This document shows, in pieces, positions 19,401 through 26,996 of a stretch of 64,000 nucleotides of DNA; position 1 is the stretch's first letter; every line of letters starts with the position of its first letter. Under the pieces are notes generated by a model. It was not told where the DNA came from, ran no database searches, and was given only the letters and a program-made list of their open reading frames with translations. Origin of the DNA: Parasalinivibrio latis (GTDB lineage Bacteria > Pseudomonadota > Gammaproteobacteria > Enterobacterales > Vibrionaceae); NCBI RefSeq assembly GCF_036825535.1, contig NZ_CP098813.1, positions 434,001 through 498,000 on the forward strand, read 5' to 3'. Position numbers and translations under genes: made by a program.

Positions 19401-21099
19401 AAATAGTGAAGGGACTGAGTTATATCCTATCCCCGGAGAGGTCAAATTCAGGTCGAAAACCATCATCAAAGCCGTTGATGGAGAAATTGACGTCGTAGAC
19501 AACAAAGTCATTGTACGCGGAACCTCGGAAGTGCAAATCTGGTCGGCGGTTGACACCAATGTCACCAACTACAAGGCCCTAACTTCCGATGAAAAAGAAT
19601 TGGTACAACAGCACCTTTCTGCAAACAGCATGATGTCAAGGAGCTACGACGACCTTCTTGCCCGGCACCTATCGGTATATAAACGTTTATTCCGAACCCT
19701 GAATTTTGATTTCCCAGGGAAAGAAAACGGCGATACCCCGACAGATCTGCGCCGAAAGGCATTCCGTAATGATACAGACCAGCACATGGCGGCTCTCTGG
19801 ACACAATATTCCCGCTATGCGCTGCTGTCCTCTTCATTTAACAGTGAACCTGCAAACCTGCAGGGACGTTGGAATGACAAAACACACCCCCAATGGTGGA
19901 GTGACTATCACCTCGATATTAACCTCGCCATGAACTATATGTCAGCGGAAAACCTCAATCTAGTTGCTGCTCATAAACCTCTTTTTGAGTTCATTTATGA
20001 TCTGGCAGAGCAAAATAAAGGCTATGCGAGGGAAATCTACGGAATCAACAACGGCGGCTGGGTAGCACACATCGCTTCAGATGTATGGCGTAACTCTCCA
20101 CCTATCCGGGCAATTCACGGACAGTGGGTTCAAGGTGGCACATGGATTTCGATGAACCTGTGGGAACACTACCTTTACAACCCGGATATTAATTTCTTAC
20201 GCAAGATCTATCCGACGTTAAAAGGTGCAGCTCTCTTCTTTGATGAATTGCTGAAAACACACCCGGATTCTGGTAATAACGATCTGGTTCATACGTGGTC
20301 CACCAGCCCGGAAAACAAACCTGACGGAAGGGGGTCAGATCTCCAGTTAATGCCAACTATGGACAGTCAGCTTCTTCATCAGCTATATGACATAGTCATT
20401 GAGGCTTCAACTACGCTGAATACCGATTCAACTCTTCGAAGCAAATGGCAATCCATCAAGAACCGGTTGCCGAGTCCCGCACCTATAGGTCGTTGGGGAC
20501 AGCTTCAGGAGTGGTACGAAGATATTGACAAAGAGGAAGATCAACACCGCCATATCTCCCATCTTTACGGTGCTGGCCCGGGTTGGATCTTAGATTTGGA
20601 AGACAGTGCGACCCGTGACGCAGTCTTTACATCACTTGACCACAGAGGGAGTGGAGGCACCGGTTGGGCATCTCCATGGCGTGGTTATATTTGGGCTCGT
20701 CTCGGTGAAACATCCCGTGCTTACCAGCAACTGAAGAGCGTGATAAGCAGCTATTCCTATCCGGACCTTACGGTCAATGTAACTGGAGTCACACAGGTAG
20801 ATGGCCTGTTCGGTGGGGCTGCTGTGGTTGGGGAAATGCTGATGCATTCTCACCGTGGAAGCGTTGACCTGCTACCTTCCATTCCAGAATCCTGGACAGA
20901 GGGCAAAGTAAGGGGACTGCGGGCACGGGGTGGCTTTACGCTCACCAACCTCGAGTGGCAAAACGGCACGTTGGTAGAAGCCGCTATTAGGTCTGAAGCC
21001 GGCAAGCTACTGACTGTTCGCTACAACGGCCAGACCGTGACGATAAACACCACTAAAGGCCAGACATACAGGGTAGATGCATCCCTGAATGTGTACTGA
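16417..21099 (+). CDS. Multidomain GH95 alpha-L-fucosidase-type enzyme with F-type lectin and F5/8C-like domains
   Basis: A 1560-residue exported enzyme with a signal peptide at about 1-27. Residues about 50-195 form a fucolectin-type domain carrying the exact fucose-binding pattern H-x26-R-x-D-x4-R (H90, R117, D119, R124; N-R-T-D-C-C-N-N-R). Three more discoidin/F5-8C-like domains follow at about 205-345, 355-500 and 510-655 (each with S-A-N-D-x-x-x-R-D-P-x-x-W-x-L-x-G-S-less variants), and a weaker one at about 665-795. From about 820 the GH95 catalytic region runs to the end (G-N-G-P-M-G-I-S-V-Y-G-G, L-Q-G-R-W-N-D-K, S-P-E-N-K, H-R-H-I-S-H-L-Y-G). The usual N-x-N of the GH95 active site reads D1167-I-N1169. 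Likely substrate: fucosylated glycans outside the cell. GH95 also includes alpha-galactosidases. Confidence 0.9.
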   Translation: MNGFQPKRNIFYGVFLLSGLLSTEAYALPVQSITKDTGAEITQFNQQQDLYFNSAEGKRTNQSSTAFGGDAFSAVDGNTSGVYQEHSITHTSFEANPWWTVDLGQTETINKVRVWNRTDCCNNRLGAFYILTSNQPLDAVTLSQATSSTTINVYGVNSIDTLTQLSLSGSFRYLKILKDSSSYLSLGEVEVFRQKTGRESATVGGSLNWVQFADVSASETSSTQSSAQASDGDISTKWLSAPSSGQVIYTVTLPDGITRPMRSYSLISANDASQRDPASWQLQGSNDSRNWTTLDTRSDQSFPQRHWAKTYQFINDAAYSHYRLAMLPKSGDQVQFAEVTMCEILCDVNDGNQGITAHNLMYQGTAEASSQWSLGGQTADALIDGDINTKWISSRGDNSPVITMLLPQAKAKAVRYYALTSGNDVPSRDPKSWTLEGSDNGRDWEVLDIRSNQSFDSRRQTRHFNITNAQPYSRYRLTLQSNGGDTFYQLTNIALCQLQCNEAENPRLKSALTIGATATADMQGPDHEGPNAALDGRTNSKWYTARGGSEHWLRVDLKNNKGFGVRQYQITSANDVQSRDPANWQLQGSNDGAEWRTLDTRSNITFENRYQTKTFPTRWIGAYRHYRLIGTSQNGNDLQLSEFVLCPVNCSSLVSNEPHNLQSDSFTVQTPDISSSTTALTTVDDSDSWQTEAGINAPATVVFTAANDTVSSLNSYALRAPDGSASQSLSWTVWGSVDGESWTLVDVKFDQNLTDTPSYFGIPGDNLYSHLRVEFQPTNQGVSLSYLGFCQDSGCPSDLVGKPDGSDWMLWYTTPASLLQESVHLGNGPMGISVYGGVEEERFLINEHQIWAGSPFFHSKEVTQDIRDQMIQSVFDKDYDTTNQLYKDHFRRQRPVHYQLAGNLRVATDVSGNVSNYRRSLDMDKAVSEVSFIDSTGARHTRETFTSFKDPVMVSRFKVDGGVQNLTFSYDSPLPITVSANKRTVLSAEIVMDGQNSEGTELYPIPGEVKFRSKTIIKAVDGEIDVVDNKVIVRGTSEVQIWSAVDTNVTNYKALTSDEKELVQQHLSANSMMSRSYDDLLARHLSVYKRLFRTLNFDFPGKENGDTPTDLRRKAFRNDTDQHMAALWTQYSRYALLSSSFNSEPANLQGRWNDKTHPQWWSDYHLDINLAMNYMSAENLNLVAAHKPLFEFIYDLAEQNKGYAREIYGINNGGWVAHIASDVWRNSPPIRAIHGQWVQGGTWISMNLWEHYLYNPDINFLRKIYPTLKGAALFFDELLKTHPDSGNNDLVHTWSTSPENKPDGRGSDLQLMPTMDSQLLHQLYDIVIEASTTLNTDSTLRSKWQSIKNRLPSPAPIGRWGQLQEWYEDIDKEEDQHRHISHLYGAGPGWILDLEDSATRDAVFTSLDHRGSGGTGWASPWRGYIWARLGETSRAYQQLKSVISSYSYPDLTVNVTGVTQVDGLFGGAAVVGEMLMHSHRGSVDLLPSIPESWTEGKVRGLRARGGFTLTNLEWQNGTLVEAAIRSEAGKLLTVRYNGQTVTINTTKGQTYRVDASLNVY

Positions 21100-21118
21100 C
21101 TTCTAATTTGAAACCTTG

Positions 21119-21153
21119 TTATCAGGCTGGCATCTGCCAGCCTGATTTTTATT
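21119..21153 (+). terminator. Rho-independent terminator after the GH95 gene
   Basis: ATCAGGCTGGC / GCCAGCCTGAT stem with a four-base loop, followed by TTTTTATTTG. It lies 20 bp past the GH95 stop and could also serve the convergent gene at 21149. Confidence 0.9.
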
Positions 21154-21892
21154 TGTCTCCGTTCATCAGCCCTTTCTCTACCCACTTTCGGGCATGGTTT
21201 AACGGGCCAAGTATTCCCTTTTTGGGGGCATCCGGCCTGTCTCCCTGGACACGAGGATTTTTCTCAAGCTTATCCAACATTGGGAGAGCCAGGTACAGCG
21301 TTTCCTTTTCTACACCAGGTTCGACTTTATCTCTGATCGCCGCTATCAGTGTCAGGTGAAAGGCACTGGTGAGCGTCCAAACTGTATTAAGCCGTATACC
21401 GCGAAGTTCTGAGTCTGCTGCCAGCCAATCCAAGTACTGGATCATATCTGGAAGTACCGGTACGGGCCGGCGTTCCCTTAATGCTACCGCAGCAGCATAA
21501 AGTTCACCGGGTAAAACATCTCTGTGAAGGAACTGACGCAGGTCATCAGGGTTTTCAATACTTCGGGCGTGGGCTTTCAGCAGGTCACGGGTAGGCGCCA
21601 GTTCACTGAGCGGTGCTTCTGGGTTGAAGCTTTCCAACAACTCACCAAACAGCCGTTTTTCAGACTCCAGGTTCTCTTCCAGCTCCTGGATTGTCTCCTT
21701 GCTCTGGTTAACCTCTTCCCGTAGCTGCTGCAGCTCAATCTCCAGTTCCCCTATTTTCAGGCAAGTGATCTTTTTAAGCAGTTCAGGCTGACGCCAGATC
21801 CATATCAGGCCAATGACAAGCACCACTTCCCAAACAGCAACATTTTCCAGAATCAGCTTTGCATAATCGAAGGTCGATTTGTCTGCCACCAC
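21149..21892 (-). CDS. Unknown membrane-anchored coiled-coil protein
   Basis: A 247-residue protein starting at GTG with a GGGGGAGTA sequence just upstream. One hydrophobic segment at about 18-34 (V-V-L-V-I-G-L-I-W-I-W), a heptad-rich coiled coil at about 45-90 (E-L-E-I-E-L-Q-Q-L-R-E-E-V-N), and then a mostly helical C-terminal domain (V-L-P-D-M-I-Q-Y-L-D-W-L-A-A-D). No recognisable enzymatic motif. It converges on the GH95 gene and is separated from efpL by its own AT-rich gap. No function can be assigned. Confidence 0.75.
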   Translation of the reverse strand: MVADKSTFDYAKLILENVAVWEVVLVIGLIWIWRQPELLKKITCLKIGELEIELQQLREEVNQSKETIQELEENLESEKRLFGELLESFNPEAPLSELAPTRDLLKAHARSIENPDDLRQFLHRDVLPGELYAAAVALRERRPVPVLPDMIQYLDWLAADSELRGIRLNTVWTLTSAFHLTLIAAIRDKVEPGVEKETLYLALPMLDKLEKNPRVQGDRPDAPKKGILGPLNHARKWVEKGLMNGDK

Positions 21893-22020
21893 TACTCCCC
21901 CAAAAACCTTAATGAATAAAAACCTAGACCAGCTTTAGCGGTCTATTCCGGTTTCAGGGTAATTTTATGGTAACGGTCACAATGAATTTGACGGGTCAAG
22001 AGAATGAACGGGCGAGAAAA

Positions 22021-22046
22021 CAAACAGGCCCGCTTTACGGGCCTGT
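22021..22046 (-). terminator. Rho-independent terminator of efpL
   Basis: AACAGGCCCG / CGGGCCTGTT stem with a five-base loop. In the minus direction it is followed by TTTGTTTT, 25 bp past the efpL stop. Confidence 0.85.
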
Positions 22047-22070
22047 TGGAAGTACATTTCATCAACCGGA

Positions 22071-22637
22071 TTATGCGCGGCTCATGAAAGTCTTTTCAGT
22101 GGTGTTGATCTTGATCTTGTCACCGGTAGCAATGTACTCAGGAACCTGAACAGTCAGGCCAGTAGACAGTACAGCCGGCTTGGTGCGGGCACTGGCAGAT
22201 GCACCTTTGATAGATGGAGACGTTTCAACAATTTCCATCTCTACAGTCGAAGGCAGTTCAATGGCAACAGGCGCACCGTTAACAATCAGTACCTGTACAC
22301 CCTGAATGTCTTCAGTGATGAATGGCAGTTCTTCAGCAATGGTTTCCTGGTTCAGGTTGTACGGGGTGTAATCCTCGTTATCCATGAACACATATTCTTC
22401 ACCATCGATGTAAGAGAAGCTCACAGGGCGGCGGCTGAAATCAGCCAGGGTGATCATCTCTTCCGCCTTGAAGCTTTCATCAGCTTTCAGGCCGGTAGCC
22501 ACATCATAAAGACGCATACGGAACAGGGAAGCACCGGCACGGCCACTTGGAGTCAGCTTGCTGATGTCCTTTACAAAAAACACTTTACCGTTGTGTTCAA
22601 TGACTGCGTTCTTTTTAATTTCACTCGCCTTTGGCAT
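22071..22637 (-). CDS. efpL: Elongation factor P-like protein EfpL (YeiP)
   Basis: A 188-residue EF-P paralogue with the three-domain family layout: KOW-like domain (M-P-K-A-S-E-I-K-K-N), then two OB folds. The tip loop reads L-T-P-S-G-R-A-G-A-S, with Arg at the position that is modified Lys in E. coli EF-P, as expected for EfpL. The C-terminus S-T-G-L-T-V-Q-V-P-E-Y-I is typical. The ATG at 22637 is chosen because it begins the conserved N-terminus; an upstream in-frame ATG at 22679 would add 14 residues. EfpL relieves ribosome stalling at proline-containing and related motifs. Confidence 0.93.
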   Translation of the reverse strand: MPKASEIKKNAVIEHNGKVFFVKDISKLTPSGRAGASLFRMRLYDVATGLKADESFKAEEMITLADFSRRPVSFSYIDGEEYVFMDNEDYTPYNLNQETIAEELPFITEDIQGVQVLIVNGAPVAIELPSTVEMEIVETSPSIKGASASARTKPAVLSTGLTVQVPEYIATGDKIKINTTEKTFMSRA

Positions 22638-22766
22638 GGTCTGGATTCCAGTGTGTAAATCGTGCCGAGAAATTAGCATGAAGCCGGAAACTAACCAAGG
22701 GGGTAAACGCAGAAAGCGACGGAAGCATCAGGATTGGAGCACAAAATGCCCAAACATGGTGGGTGT

Positions 22767-23027
22767 TCAGGCAATTTTTACCCGGCCAAAACGGGCTCCG
22801 CCCTGTGTTGGGGTAATCGCTGAGATGTTATCCAGCCGAAGGGCGAGCTTCTCTTTCTCGGCCTGCACATAAAGCCATTCGGTTTTGTCTTTGTGGGTGC
22901 GGGTATCCAATGCTTTACCCACTACCTCACTTCCGTCAGTCAGTTCAATGTTCAACTCATACCCAAACATGCACGCAACTTCCAGGTAGTCATAGCAGGC
23001 GCAATCGATTTTTTGGTAATCAGGCAT
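22767..23027 (-). CDS. rof: Rho-binding antiterminator (Rof/YaeO family)
   Basis: An 86-residue protein matching the Rof fold pattern: Y-Q-K-I-D-C-A-C-Y-D-Y-L-E-V-A-C-M near the start, L-N-I-E-L-T-D-G-S-E-V-V-G-K-A, and L-R-L-D-N-I-S-A-I near the end. E. coli Rof has I-N-C-D-D-Y-D-N-L-E-L-A-C in the same place. It binds Rho and weakens termination. The ATG at 23027 is chosen over an in-frame upstream one because it begins the conserved region. Confidence 0.88.
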   Translation of the reverse strand: MPDYQKIDCACYDYLEVACMFGYELNIELTDGSEVVGKALDTRTHKDKTEWLYVQAEKEKLALRLDNISAITPTQGGARFGRVKIA

Positions 23028-23078
23028 ACAACACTCCAAATGAAACTCCGTTTTGTTATACCAATTGGACTGACTAAG

Positions 23079-23312
23079 TTAAGCACTGAACAATGCGGAA
23101 AAAAAGCCTGAAAATGACTTTTTAGTTTTCTGATTTCCCTGTGACTGGGGCCTGACTGCGTCCTTCGCTTTTCGCTCAGCCCGACGCTCTTCTGCTCGGT
23201 TAGCCACTTCTGCATAGCGCCTTTTCTGATCAGCGGTCAGTTCAACCATAGGTTTATTCAACCTATTTTTGCTACTCGCCGGTTTCATCGTACTTTTCGG
23301 TGAACTGCACAT
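23079..23312 (-). CDS. Small basic protein of unknown function
   Basis: A 77-residue, strongly charged protein. The central helix Q-K-R-R-Y-A-E-V-A-N-R-A-E-E-R-R-A-E-R-K is alternately basic and acidic, and a phenylalanine-rich tail ends it (S-F-S-G-F-F-S-A-L-F-S-A). The ATG at 23312 has GGGAG about 7 bases upstream. It lies upstream of rof on the same strand but 51 bp away. Not recognised. Confidence 0.55.
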   Translation of the reverse strand: MCSSPKSTMKPASSKNRLNKPMVELTADQKRRYAEVANRAEERRAERKAKDAVRPQSQGNQKTKKSFSGFFSALFSA

Positions 23313-23428
23313 ACTCATTCTCCCTACCCGGTAAAAAGAGCCATTCCCAATTGATAACACTTACGGATTTTAGCTGTCTCTCTCACGTAACAAGACCGGG
23401 CTGTGGAAGCGAATATTTCAGAAACGAC

Positions 23429-23451
23429 ATGCGCGCCTTAAAGGCGCGCAT
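23429..23451. terminator. Hairpin downstream of puuD
   Basis: ATGCGCGCCTT / AAGGCGCGCAT form an 11-bp stem with a one-base centre (in practice a 3-5 base loop), 24 bp past the puuD stop. The T-run on the minus side is weak. Confidence 0.55.
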
Positions 23452-23474
23452 TGAAATTGCAGAGTGCCGCAGGT

Positions 23475-24713
23475 TTATTGGATCATTGCGCCATTTTCAG
23501 CCCACTGGCCAATAACGTCACGTTCTTCCTGCGTCATCTGGGTCAAATTCCCCAACGGCATAATGTTAGTGGTCACTGACTGCGCGACGATGCGAGACAC
23601 TTCCAGCTTAATCTGCTCCGGCGTATCCAGGACTACCCCGGCAGGTGCAACGGCAAAAGCCGGATGGGTCGGGGCCGAAGAGTGGCAAACCGTACAACGT
23701 TCAGCAATGATAGATTGCACTTGGTTGAACGGCTTCCCCTTTTCCCGTCCTTTACCGGATACCAGCCCCTGGTGTCCGGCTTCAGCAACAGCCAGCGACG
23801 TACCTGGCGGTGTCGCCTTCATTTGCGGTGAAGTGACAAACGCCAGGCAAATCATTCCCAAGGCAGCCGTTGGTAATGTCCAAGCATACTTCTGGCTCCC
23901 GTGGCGGGTATTGAAGTAATGGCGCACCAACACACTCAAAACAGACAGCGCTGCAAGGATCAGCCAGTTGTATTCCGAGCCGTAAGTGCTGGGGAAATGG
24001 TTGCTGATCATGATAAACAGCACCGGCAACGTCAGGTAATTGTTGTGGCGCGAGCGCAACAATCCCTTGGCCGGAAGGGAAGGATCCGGTTCAGTCCCCT
24101 GCTCAATGGCTTTCACCAGCCCTCGCTGTGCCGGCATGATGATCCTGAATACGTTCCCCACCATGATGGTACCGATAATCGCCCCAACATGGATGTAAGC
24201 GCCGCGGCCACTGAACACCAGGCTCAGTGCCCAGGCAGCAAACACCAGGCCGGCAAACAGCACGACGCCAAGCAGCATTGGCTTTTTCCCCAACGGCGAG
24301 TCACACAGGAAATCATAGATAAACCAGCCTGCTACCAACGCAGCCACACCGATTGCAATCGCGGTTGAAGGCTCAAGTCCAGAGCCGGGTTTTACGAGGT
24401 ACAGGTCTGCATTGCTGTAAAAAACGACCGTCAGCAGTGCCATTCCGGTGATCCAGGTAAAGTAGGCTTCCCACTTGAACCAGTGCAGTTTTTCCGGCAT
24501 CTGGGGCGGTGCCAGTTTGTATTTCTCGAGATGGTAGATACCACCACCGTGAATTGCCCAGAGATCGCCGGAAAGCCCTTCCCGCGGGTTCTCGCGGTTT
24601 AGGTTGTTTTCCAGCCAAACAAAATAGAATGACGCGCCAATCCATGCGACCCCGGTGATCATATGCATCCAGCGGATCGCCAGGTTCAGCCATTCTGTGA
24701 TATACGGGTCCAT
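23475..24713 (-). CDS. puuD: PuuD, membrane urate hydroxylase with C-terminal cytochrome c
   Basis: A 412-residue protein with about eight membrane helices in the first 300 residues (W-M-H-M-I-T-G-V-A-W-I-G-A-S-F-Y-F near the N-terminus; H-V-G-A-I-I-G-T-I-M-V-G-N-V-F-R near 180) and a C-terminal c-type cytochrome domain with C-T-V-C-H near residue 340 and a M-P-L-G-N methionine ligand region near 385. This layout defines PuuD, which oxidises urate to 5-hydroxyisourate and passes electrons to a cytochrome rather than to O2 directly. AAGGAGGGAGCT precedes the ATG. It is the last gene of puuE-uraD-alc-allA-puuD, so it is made together with the enzymes that use its product. Confidence 0.95.
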   Translation of the reverse strand: MDPYITEWLNLAIRWMHMITGVAWIGASFYFVWLENNLNRENPREGLSGDLWAIHGGGIYHLEKYKLAPPQMPEKLHWFKWEAYFTWITGMALLTVVFYSNADLYLVKPGSGLEPSTAIAIGVAALVAGWFIYDFLCDSPLGKKPMLLGVVLFAGLVFAAWALSLVFSGRGAYIHVGAIIGTIMVGNVFRIIMPAQRGLVKAIEQGTEPDPSLPAKGLLRSRHNNYLTLPVLFIMISNHFPSTYGSEYNWLILAALSVLSVLVRHYFNTRHGSQKYAWTLPTAALGMICLAFVTSPQMKATPPGTSLAVAEAGHQGLVSGKGREKGKPFNQVQSIIAERCTVCHSSAPTHPAFAVAPAGVVLDTPEQIKLEVSRIVAQSVTTNIMPLGNLTQMTQEERDVIGQWAENGAMIQ

Positions 24714-24786
24714 AGCTCCCTCCTTATGGACGACGTGGCATATGAAAGCTTACGCCGCCCCTTCCATTTTTTCGCGTAGTCCTGTC

Positions 24787-25311
24787 TCAATCCAACGTCA
24801 GGACAATGGCTGTTCCATCAGCAAAGAAGTGTTCGTCACAGTTTGAGCCTTCACCATCACGATCGACGATCAGGAACTGATCCTTGTCTTCCAGCACTAA
24901 CACCGGGTGGTGCCAAACACCTTTGTGGTAGTTAATACCCTGGTTACCTTTGGCATAAAACGCACGAATGGCTTTGGGGTCAGGCTCATCACCTGCTGGC
25001 GCCACAACAATAAAATAAGGATTGCCACTCAGGGGAATAAACGCCTGGGATCCTTTCGGATGGCGCTCCAGCATTTCAATATCCAATGGATAACTGAGCG
25101 GGGAAGCCTGGAAGATACTGATTATGGCCTGGCTGCCATCATCTACATCAGCGACAGCCAAATTATGGTAACGGCGGGTTGACCCGTTATTGATCATGAA
25201 GTAATCCCGCCCGGTGGTTTCTATAACATCCCCGAAAGGCGCAAACGCCCCACGGGTAAGGGGTTCAACCACCAACTTGCGTTTAACCTGGGTTTGCAAA
25301 ATGTCCGTCAT
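24787..25311 (-). CDS. allA: Ureidoglycolate lyase
   Basis: A 174-residue AllA-family protein (V-V-E-P-L-T-R-G-A-F-A-P-F-G-D-V-I near the start, I-S-I-F-Q-A-S-P and M-L-E-R-H-P-K-G-S-Q-A-F-I-P-L in the middle, G-V-W-H-H-P-V-L near 130). It splits ureidoglycolate into glyoxylate and urea. GGACGGGATT precedes the ATG. It follows alc by 35 bp and precedes puuD by 73 bp in the urate-degradation operon. Confidence 0.95.
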   Translation of the reverse strand: MTDILQTQVKRKLVVEPLTRGAFAPFGDVIETTGRDYFMINNGSTRRYHNLAVADVDDGSQAIISIFQASPLSYPLDIEMLERHPKGSQAFIPLSGNPYFIVVAPAGDEPDPKAIRAFYAKGNQGINYHKGVWHHPVLVLEDKDQFLIVDRDGEGSNCDEHFFADGTAIVLTLD

Positions 25312-25346
25312 AATCCCGTCCTTTGCTGTGCATCATTGGGTGGTGA

Positions 25347-26336
25347 TCAGGCTTTGGTGCCAAAAAGGCGAAGCCGACTGATCCCACCATCCGGGAAAAT
25401 GTTGAGGCGAACATGGGTTACCGGGCCAATATCAGCGACCTGGTCGGCAAACTCATGGATATTGTCCGCACTGAGTTTCTGTGATGGCAACAACTCTTTC
25501 CAGAACAGGCTCTGGGTAGCAATCTGATCATCTGTGCCCCCCGTCACATAGGCTGCCTGAAGGGTAAAACTGTCCGGGAAGTTACCCTTGAAGTGGGCAG
25601 TATCCGCAACAACCCGGCTGATATTCCCGGCATGGCCAAGAGAGAGGATCACCCAGTCGTTGCCCGGTGTCCGGCGTCGTGCCGTTTCCCAGCCATCTCC
25701 CATATTAACGCCACGCCCCGGCATGATGATGTTACCCATCTTGCCAAAGTGTTCATCGTTGCAGGCAAGTGCACGTCCGCCATTCTCTACCGCAACCAAA
25801 TCCAGTTCTTCATCGGTACCAATACGGTTCCAGTCCTTGAGAGGCTGGCCATACACACGCAACCTGGCAATACCGCCGTCCGGGTACATGTTCAGGCGAA
25901 TATGTGTAAATGGCTGGCCGGTGTTTACTTCAAACAAGTGATGGCTGTCACCCTGCAGGCTTGCAGAAGACAGTATTTCCTGCCAATCAGCACCATCTTG
26001 CGGGTCACCGTCCAGCGAATAACAGGCATCTACAGATGCGGAAGGCGGGTAGTTACCAGTGAAGAAAGAGGTGTCGATATCGAGCCCGCTAATCAGTCCC
26101 GGCAACCCAAGACGGACGACACAGTAATCGTAGCCTTCACCACGCTTGCGGCGTGATTCCCAGCCATCCATCCATTTGCCGTTGTCGTCATAAACGCCTT
26201 CTTTCCATTGCGGATCGGCGTCATCGATCAACCGGGATTTGTCAGCAAAAAAATCGTCTGTTGCAAAAATGGCCTTCGCGCCAAGACGGGCGCTGGCGAG
26301 GTTGGTTAACCTGCTGAAATCTGGATTCTTATCCAT
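25347..26336 (-). CDS. alc: Allantoicase
   Basis: A 329-residue protein with two homologous halves, each with the allantoicase pattern G-W-E-S-R-R-K-R-G-E-G-Y-D-Y and G-W-E-T-A-R-R-R-T-P-G-N-D-W, and M-Y-P-D-G-G-I-A-R-L-R-V / I-F-P-D-G-G-I-S-R-L-R-L. It hydrolyses allantoate to ureidoglycolate and urea. The ATG at 26336 is chosen over one at 26405 because AAGGAAG lies about 10 bases upstream and the conserved N-terminus follows. A 108-bp gap separates it from uraD, the longest in the operon. Confidence 0.95.
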   Translation of the reverse strand: MDKNPDFSRLTNLASARLGAKAIFATDDFFADKSRLIDDADPQWKEGVYDDNGKWMDGWESRRKRGEGYDYCVVRLGLPGLISGLDIDTSFFTGNYPPSASVDACYSLDGDPQDGADWQEILSSASLQGDSHHLFEVNTGQPFTHIRLNMYPDGGIARLRVYGQPLKDWNRIGTDEELDLVAVENGGRALACNDEHFGKMGNIIMPGRGVNMGDGWETARRRTPGNDWVILSLGHAGNISRVVADTAHFKGNFPDSFTLQAAYVTGGTDDQIATQSLFWKELLPSQKLSADNIHEFADQVADIGPVTHVRLNIFPDGGISRLRLFGTKA

Positions 26337-26444
26337 GTCAGTTTGCTTCCTTAATACACGTATTTCAGGTCGCGTCTTTTCCCCTTTCACTCGTTGCGAT
26401 GGCATACCAGCTTCAATTTGCGAGACGCAGGTTAAAGTTACGGA

Positions 26445-26960
26445 TTACAACTCCCGCAACCGGAACAGGGCAATCTTGTTGATCTCTTCAATTGCCGTGT
26501 TGAATTCAGTTTCGGCATCGTTTTCCAGACGGCGTTCAAATGCCTCCAGGATCAAATGCCGGTTGGCGCCTTTCACCGCCATGATGAAAGGAAACCGGAA
26601 TTTGTTTTTGTACCTGTCATTAAAATCAGTAAACCGGGCAAACTCTTCAGCGTTGCATTTATCGATACCGGCACTGGCCTGCTCAGCAGTAGACTCTGCT
26701 GTCAATTCGCCAGCGACAGCTGCTCTGCCTGCCAAATCCGGGTGAGCAAGGATAACGCCGAGCTGGGCTGCCCTGTCCGCATTTTCCAGAACTGCAGACA
26801 TACGGCTATGCAAATACTCCTGATCGTTATCTGCCTCTGTCAGCCCTTGGTCAAAGGCAACTTCCGCCACCCAGGGGCTGTGTTCGAAAATACCGCCGAA
26901 AGTTTCAATAAACATATCCCGGCTAAGCTCACTGGGTCGGCAACGGGCAAAATCAGCCAT
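26445..26960 (-). CDS. uraD: OHCU decarboxylase (UraD)
   Basis: A 171-residue helical protein with the family patterns F-I-E-T-F-G-G-I-F-E-H-S-P-W-V-A near 18-33, H-P-D-L-A-G-R near 73, Q-A-S-A-G-I-D near 93, and F-R-F-P-F-I-M-A-V-K-G near 121. The His at the start of H-P-D-L and the Glu of the E-H-S-P-W region are catalytic in the family. It decarboxylates 2-oxo-4-hydroxy-4-carboxy-5-ureidoimidazoline to S-allantoin. It follows puuE by 36 bp. Confidence 0.95.
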   Translation of the reverse strand: MADFARCRPSELSRDMFIETFGGIFEHSPWVAEVAFDQGLTEADNDQEYLHSRMSAVLENADRAAQLGVILAHPDLAGRAAVAGELTAESTAEQASAGIDKCNAEEFARFTDFNDRYKNKFRFPFIMAVKGANRHLILEAFERRLENDAETEFNTAIEEINKIALFRLREL

Positions 26961-26996
26961 GGTGATTCCTTATTGTAATTTTCATTGTTCTCATTT

